Shown here: positions 6,340 through 9,479 of the stretch, one piece after another
Numbering within the stretch: position 1 is the stretch's first letter
Layout: each line of letters starts with the position of its first letter
Assembly (NCBI GenBank): GCA_902464495.1
Contig: CABQJK010000052.1
Location: 1-9,479 of the forward strand
Length of the DNA: 9,479 nucleotides
Direction: 5' to 3'
Source of the DNA: an uncultured Collinsella sp.
GTDB taxonomy: Bacteria; Actinomycetota; Coriobacteriia; Coriobacteriales; Coriobacteriaceae
The notes under the pieces: model-generated
Databases searched by the model: none
The model's input: only the letters and a program-made list of their open reading frames with translations
What the model was told of the DNA's origin: nothing
Made by a program: the position numbers and the translations under genes

Positions 6340-6406
6340 AAGTTGCGGTGGAATAGGGATTGATTGGCGGCTAATAAGCCAAAAACAGTCCCTATTCCAC
6401 CGCAAG
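6340..6406. repeat. 67-bp palindromic repeat, right copy; likely degV terminator
   Basis: This is the second copy of the repeat at 2776-2842. Its arms TTGCGGTGGAATAGGGA (6343-6359) and TCCCTATTCCACCGCAA (6389-6405) are perfectly complementary over 17 bp. An inner helix TTGGC (6364-6368) with GCCAA (6378-6382) extends the structure. On the minus strand the hairpin begins 15 bases after the degV stop and is followed by CTTTTTAG. It therefore has the form of an intrinsic terminator for degV. Confidence 0.85.
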
Positions 6407-6420
6407 AGGTAAAGGTGCCC

Positions 6421-7281
6421 CTAGTGGATGGGCTGGTAGCGGGGGCAGTAGCTGATGGCGATGGCATCGACGCCTACGTGGGTGGCGATGGTGCAGCCGA
6501 TGGGGCCAGTGCCGGCGTCTACGTAGTCCTGGCCCGCGAGCGCCTCGTTGACAAGTTCCTGCTCCTCGGCGGCGCCGGTCGTGAGCACGCGCACGCTGGA
6601 GCCCGGATGCTCGGCCAAAAATGCGAGGCAATCGGTCATGGTGTTGGCAACGATGCGCTTGGCGCCGCGGCCCTTTTTGACGGCCTTGATCTCGCCCGAT
6701 TTCCACTCCGGCGAAACGGCCAGGCGAATGTTGAGCATCTGCGTGAGCTGGCCGGCGAGCTTGGGGGCGCGGCCGTTCTTAACGAGGTTCTCGAGCGTGC
6801 GGGGAATCAGCAGCAGGTGGGCGTCGGGCAGGGTCGCGCGGATCTGCGCCTCGGTCTCGTCCAGGCTGCGGCCGTCCTCGCGCATGGCCAGCGCGTACTC
6901 CACCAGCAGGCCCTCGGCGCCCGAGCCGGTGCGCGAATCGATGCAGCGCACGTCGAGCTCGTGGGTTTCGGCCGTCAGGCATGCGTTGGCATAGCAGGCG
7001 GACCACTCGCTGCATAGCGAGATAAAGATCGCGCTATCGTGGCCGTCGGCGCGTACGCGGTCGAAGAGTGCCTTGAACTCGCCGGCGCTCGGCTGCGAGG
7101 TGTGCGGCAGCTGCTCGGAGCCGGCCATGCGGGCGACGTACTCCTCGGCGGTAATCTGCACCTGGTCGAGCAGGTCCTCGCCCTCGATAATCACATGCAG
7201 CGGAATCACGTAAATGCCGAGCTCTTGGGCGCGGGCGGGGGAGATGTCCGACGTGGAGTCGGTTATGATGGCAAAAGACAT
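6421..7281 (-). CDS. DegV family protein (FakB-like fatty-acid-binding protein)
   Basis: DegV/FakB proteins bind a fatty acid and present it to the kinase FakA, giving acyl-phosphate for phospholipid synthesis. This 286-residue copy has the family pattern. DSTSD lies at residues 8-12 and TSQPS at 61-65, with Thr61 expected at the carboxylate. DSRTGSGAEG follows at 115-124, RTLENLVKNGR at 161-171 and GPIGCTIATHVG at 259-270, where His268 is expected to contact the lipid head group. The usual Ser-Gly-Thr-Tyr motif after the third strand is altered to SLCSEWSACY (88-97). ATG 7281 is chosen because AAAGGTG precedes it by a few bases and the protein then opens with the canonical SFAIITDSTSD. A longer frame to 7338 adds 19 Arg-rich residues with no ribosome site. 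No fakA gene is in the window, so the ligand and partner are inferred from family. Confidence 0.93.
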   Translation of the reverse strand: MSFAIITDSTSDISPARAQELGIYVIPLHVIIEGEDLLDQVQITAEEYVARMAGSEQLPHTSQPSAGEFKALFDRVRADGHDSAIFISLCSEWSACYANACLTAETHELDVRCIDSRTGSGAEGLLVEYALAMREDGRSLDETEAQIRATLPDAHLLLIPRTLENLVKNGRAPKLAGQLTQMLNIRLAVSPEWKSGEIKAVKKGRGAKRIVANTMTDCLAFLAEHPGSSVRVLTTGAAEEQELVNEALAGQDYVDAGTGPIGCTIATHVGVDAIAISYCPRYQPIH

Positions 7282-7367
7282 AATTGCACCTTTCGTTGGG
7301 GCGCGGCAGCGCCGCCTTCTGAAAGCAAAGTGCGACAAGTATAGTGGAGTTGCTCTACATTGCTAGG

Positions 7368-7389
7368 TTCAATTGTTGAATAGTCAACA
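7368..7389. promoter_or_regulatory. Overlapping palindromes in the degV/HAD divergent spacer (candidate operator)
   Basis: TTCAA-TTG-TTGAA (7368-7380) overlaps TGTTGA-ATAG-TCAACA (7374-7389) in the 156-base spacer between divergently transcribed genes. A TATACT -10-like hexamer for degV lies on the minus strand at 7338-7343, without a clear -35. The arrangement would suit a dimeric repressor acting on one or both genes; the regulator is unknown. Confidence 0.4.
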
Positions 7390-7437
7390 GTTTGAAGCGG
7401 TGGTGTGGAAATCATCAACTGGGGAAGAAGGGTGCCG

Positions 7438-8100
7438 ATGGCGGCATTGCAACTTTGCGAGCGGCCGGTTGTGCTGTTCGATTTTGACGGCACGGTGGCC
7501 GATACGGGTCGGGCAGTGATGACCTCGACGCGCAAGACGCTGGCTGCGCGCGGGTTTTCGGAGACGCAGATGGGTGATCTGCGCCGCATGATCGGGCCGC
7601 CCCTGTGGAAGAGCTTTCACGACTTTTACGGCTTTTCCCGCGAGGAGTCGCTTGTGGTGGCCGACGAGTACCGCGCCTTTTTTGATGAGCTGGGACCGGA
7701 GGAGTACCCCGTGTTCGATGGGATTCCCGAGCTGCTGGATGAGTTGGCCGCCCGGGGCAAGCGTATGGCCGTGGCGACGTCACGCATGGAGGCCAAATGC
7801 ATCGACATGGTGCATGAGCTTGGTCTTTCTCAGTTCGAAGCCGTGGTTGGCATGAATCCGCCGCAGGGGCGCGAGACCAAGGCCGATTCGGTTCGCGATG
7901 CCCTGGCGGCGCTCGGCGCGACGGCGGACGATGCCGTGATGATCGGCGATCGCTTTAACGACGTCGAGGGTGCGCACGCGATGGGCGTGCCGTGCATCGG
8001 CATCTATTCGGGCGCGGCGGCGCCGGGTGAGCACGAGGCCGCGGGCGCCGACGCGGTGGTGCACTCGGTGGCCGAGCTTGCTAAACTTTTCGCTATATAA
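7438..8100 (+). CDS. HAD-superfamily hydrolase (phosphoglycolate phosphatase-like, subfamily IA)
   Basis: A 220-residue cytoplasmic phosphatase of the haloacid dehalogenase fold. Motif I is VLFDFDGTVADT, with nucleophile Asp15 and acid Asp17. Motif II is AVATSR at 101-106 (Thr104). Motif III is the Lys of ETKADS (Lys138). Motif IV is MIGDRFNDVEGA at 158-169, with Mg-binding Asp161 and Asp165. A helical cap of about 70 residues between motifs I and II marks the C1 cap type shared by phosphoglycolate phosphatases, pyrophosphatase PpaX and some 5'-nucleotidases. The ATG at 7438 follows AAGAAGGG; a GTG at 7405 gives a longer frame but lacks a better ribosome site. It is followed after 54 bases by the peptidase gene on the same strand, a possible operon. 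The substrate cannot be told from sequence. Confidence 0.92.
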   Translation: MAALQLCERPVVLFDFDGTVADTGRAVMTSTRKTLAARGFSETQMGDLRRMIGPPLWKSFHDFYGFSREESLVVADEYRAFFDELGPEEYPVFDGIPELLDELAARGKRMAVATSRMEAKCIDMVHELGLSQFEAVVGMNPPQGRETKADSVRDALAALGATADDAVMIGDRFNDVEGAHAMGVPCIGIYSGAAAPGEHEAAGADAVVHSVAELAKLFAI

Positions 8101-8142
8101 GTATGTGATGTGAGGGGCGGGCAAGCTCGCCGCTCATTGGTT

Positions 8143-8148
8143 AGGAGG
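8143..8148 (+). promoter_or_regulatory. Strong ribosome binding site of the dipeptidase gene
   Basis: AGGAGG lies six bases before ATG 8155 and fixes that start. An imperfect hairpin (about 8112-8135, GAG-GGGCGG against TCGCC-G-CTC) precedes it, without a T tract, so it is not a terminator of the HAD gene. Confidence 0.85.
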
Positions 8149-8154
8149 TCGTCC

Positions 8155-9479
8155 ATGAATCAGGTGGAGCAGAGTGTCGCCGAGTATGTCGACGAGGTCT
8201 GGGAGGATGTCGTCGCCGATATTGAGCAGCTGGTGAGTTATCCGTCCGTGGCGGTTTCTGCCGATGCGGAGCCCGGCGCGCCGTTTGGCCGCCCGGTCCG
8301 TGACGCTCTCGATTGCGCGCTCGGTATCGCACAAAAGCTCGGCTACCAGACGAGCGACGACGAGGGCTATGTGGGTATCGCCGATATCCCGGGTCGCGGC
8401 GACAAGCAGCTCGCGACCATCTGCCACGTGGACGTGGTTCCCGCCGGCCCCGGTTGGAACACCGATCCGTTTGCGATGGAGCGTCGCGAGGGCTGGCTGC
8501 TCGGCCGCGGCGTGATCGACGACAAGGGCCCGGCCGTGCTGTCGCTCTACGCCGGCGCCTACCTGCTCAAACACGGCATCACCCCGCGCTATACCTTCCG
8601 CGCGCTGCTGGGCTGCGATGAAGAAGTGGGCATGTCCGACGTTCACCATTATTTGGAGAACTACGCAGATCCCGACTTTTTGTTTACGCCCGATGCCGAG
8701 TTCCCGGTCTGCAATGCCGAGAAGGGCCAGTTCGAGGCGACGTTCGTGAGCCCCAAGATCGACGGCGGGCGCATCGTGTCCTGGAGCGGTGCCGAGGCGA
8801 CCAACGCTATCCCGTCGCAGTCTATTTGCGAGCTTGCGATTGCCGTCGACGAGCTGCCGGCGCCGGTCGAGAACGCCGACCGCCTGGAGATCACGGCGCT
8901 CGACAACGGTCATGCGCAGATTTTCGCCCACGGTATCGGTGGCCATGCCTCGATGCCCGAGGGTACGGTCAACGCCGTCGGCCTGATCGTGGCGTACCTG
9001 CGCGAGGCCGAGGACGCGTTTGGCGCCCGCGGCGAGCGCCTGCTGACGCCTGCCGAGCACGAGTTCGTCAAGTTCCTGGCCTTTGTGCATGCGGATGCTT
9101 ATGGCCGCGGCCTGGGGATTGATGCGACGAGTGCGGCGTTTGGCCCGCTCACGTGCAACCCCGGCGTCATCCGTGTGGTGGATGGACACATTGAGCAGGT
9201 CATCGACGTGCGTTTTCCCGACAGCACGAGCGCCGACACCATGTGCGAGCAGCTTGAGCCGCTCGTGGGCCGCTTTGGCGTGACGTATCGCGTGGGCCGC
9301 GCCAAGGTGCCGTTCTCGGTTTCGGCCGACGACCCGGCCGTGAAGGCGCTCATCGATACCTATAACGAGTTTACGGGTAAGCATGCCGAGCCTTTCGCCA
9401 TGGGCGGCGGCACGTACGCGCGCAACTTTGCCCGCGCCGTGTCGTTTGGCCCCGAGGAGACCGGCCTGGAGCTGCCCGC
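8155..9479 (+). CDS. pepV: Sapep/PepV-type M20 dipeptidase, 3'-truncated by window edge
   Basis: A metal-dependent cytoplasmic dipeptidase that would release amino acids from imported dipeptides. The frame is open from ATG 8155 to the window end (441 codons); the family is usually about 460-480 residues, so only a short tail is missing. M20 landmarks are visible. CHVDVVPAG contains metal ligand His91 and catalytic Asp93. GRGVIDDKGP has the bridging Asp122. GCDEEVGMSD has the Glu pair 156-157, one the general base and one a ligand. TPDAEFP has ligand Asp180. The lid-domain segment HGIGGHASMPEGTVNA (near residues 261-276) holds the substrate-contacting His found in PepV. The last metal-binding His should lie at or beyond the window edge, after the MGGGTYARNFARAVSFGP segment. 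Sapep and PepV cannot be separated on what is visible; the symbol is a family label. Confidence 0.93.
   Translation, partial: MNQVEQSVAEYVDEVWEDVVADIEQLVSYPSVAVSADAEPGAPFGRPVRDALDCALGIAQKLGYQTSDDEGYVGIADIPGRGDKQLATICHVDVVPAGPGWNTDPFAMERREGWLLGRGVIDDKGPAVLSLYAGAYLLKHGITPRYTFRALLGCDEEVGMSDVHHYLENYADPDFLFTPDAEFPVCNAEKGQFEATFVSPKIDGGRIVSWSGAEATNAIPSQSICELAIAVDELPAPVENADRLEITALDNGHAQIFAHGIGGHASMPEGTVNAVGLIVAYLREAEDAFGARGERLLTPAEHEFVKFLAFVHADAYGRGLGIDATSAAFGPLTCNPGVIRVVDGHIEQVIDVRFPDSTSADTMCEQLEPLVGRFGVTYRVGRAKVPFSVSADDPAVKALIDTYNEFTGKHAEPFAMGGGTYARNFARAVSFGPEETGLELP

Larger units (their letters stand above)
2776..6406. mobile_element. Accessory island bracketed by 67-bp direct repeats
   Basis: The segment between and including the two same-orientation 67-bp repeats has clearly lower GC and more A/T-ending codons than the tgt, LOG, degV, HAD and peptidase genes around it. 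It carries one large primase-helicase-PLD gene and a MITE-like element, with no transposase, integrase or tRNA gene. The exact bracketing suggests acquisition or potential loss by recombination between the repeats. No target-site duplication was found. The boundaries are inferred, and the neighbouring toxin-antitoxin pair may belong to the same variable region. Confidence 0.55.

Noticed and set aside
2776..6406. CRISPR-like interpretation of the repeats
   Set aside because: Only two copies exist, 3.5 kb apart, with no spacer array and no cas genes.
6364..7017. 217-residue plus-strand open frame opposite degV
   Set aside because: It begins inside the 67-bp repeat, is Gly/Ala/Val/Arg-rich with no motif, and lies entirely antisense to a convincing degV.
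8134..9384. 416-residue open frame on the minus strand opposite the dipeptidase gene
   Set aside because: It is an antisense shadow of high-GC coding DNA. The plus-strand frame has intact M20 metal-binding motifs and an AGGAGG site, while the antisense protein is His/Arg/Ala-rich with no recognisable motif.

Overview
The window looks like a piece of a high-GC Gram-positive chromosome, most likely from the Coriobacteriia (a Collinsella-like gut actinobacterium). This is inferred from the strongly G/C-ending codons of the core genes, the purine-rich AGGAGG-type ribosome binding sites, and the mix of Gram-positive families (DegV, PepV-type dipeptidase, long LOG protein). I could not run a database comparison, so the genus is a guess.

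Layout. Positions 1-1065 hold the end of tgt (tRNA-guanine transglycosylase). After a structured 213-base gap comes a LOG-family phosphoribohydrolase (1279-2037). A perfect 14-bp palindrome separates it from a two-gene RelB/DinJ-YafQ type toxin-antitoxin operon (2152-2763). Positions 2776-6406 form an accessory island of visibly lower GC. It is bracketed by two same-orientation copies of a 67-bp hairpin-forming repeat (64/67 identical). Inside is one very large minus-strand gene encoding a Cys4 zinc motif, an archaeo-eukaryotic-primase-like domain, an SF2 helicase and a PLD-like domain in one polypeptide. Upstream of it is an AT-rich, 231-bp MITE-like element with 41-bp inverted termini. The core chromosome resumes with degV (minus, 6421-7281). 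A divergent spacer with overlapping palindromes separates it from a HAD phosphatase (7438-8100), which is followed by an M20 Sapep/PepV-type dipeptidase (8155 to the window end, partial).

How it fits together. The core genes are housekeeping functions: tRNA queuosine modification, nucleotide salvage or clean-up, fatty-acid binding for phospholipid synthesis, phosphate-ester hydrolysis and dipeptide breakdown. The stretch between the LOG gene and degV appears to be a site of accessory-gene gain, with a toxin-antitoxin pair next to a primase-helicase-PLD protein of the kind linked to biological-conflict (TOTE-type) systems. The island's repeats seem to supply both its boundaries and its transcription signals. 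The left copy provides the helicase stop codon, the right copy looks like the degV terminator, and the MITE-like element carries the best candidate promoter for the helicase gene.
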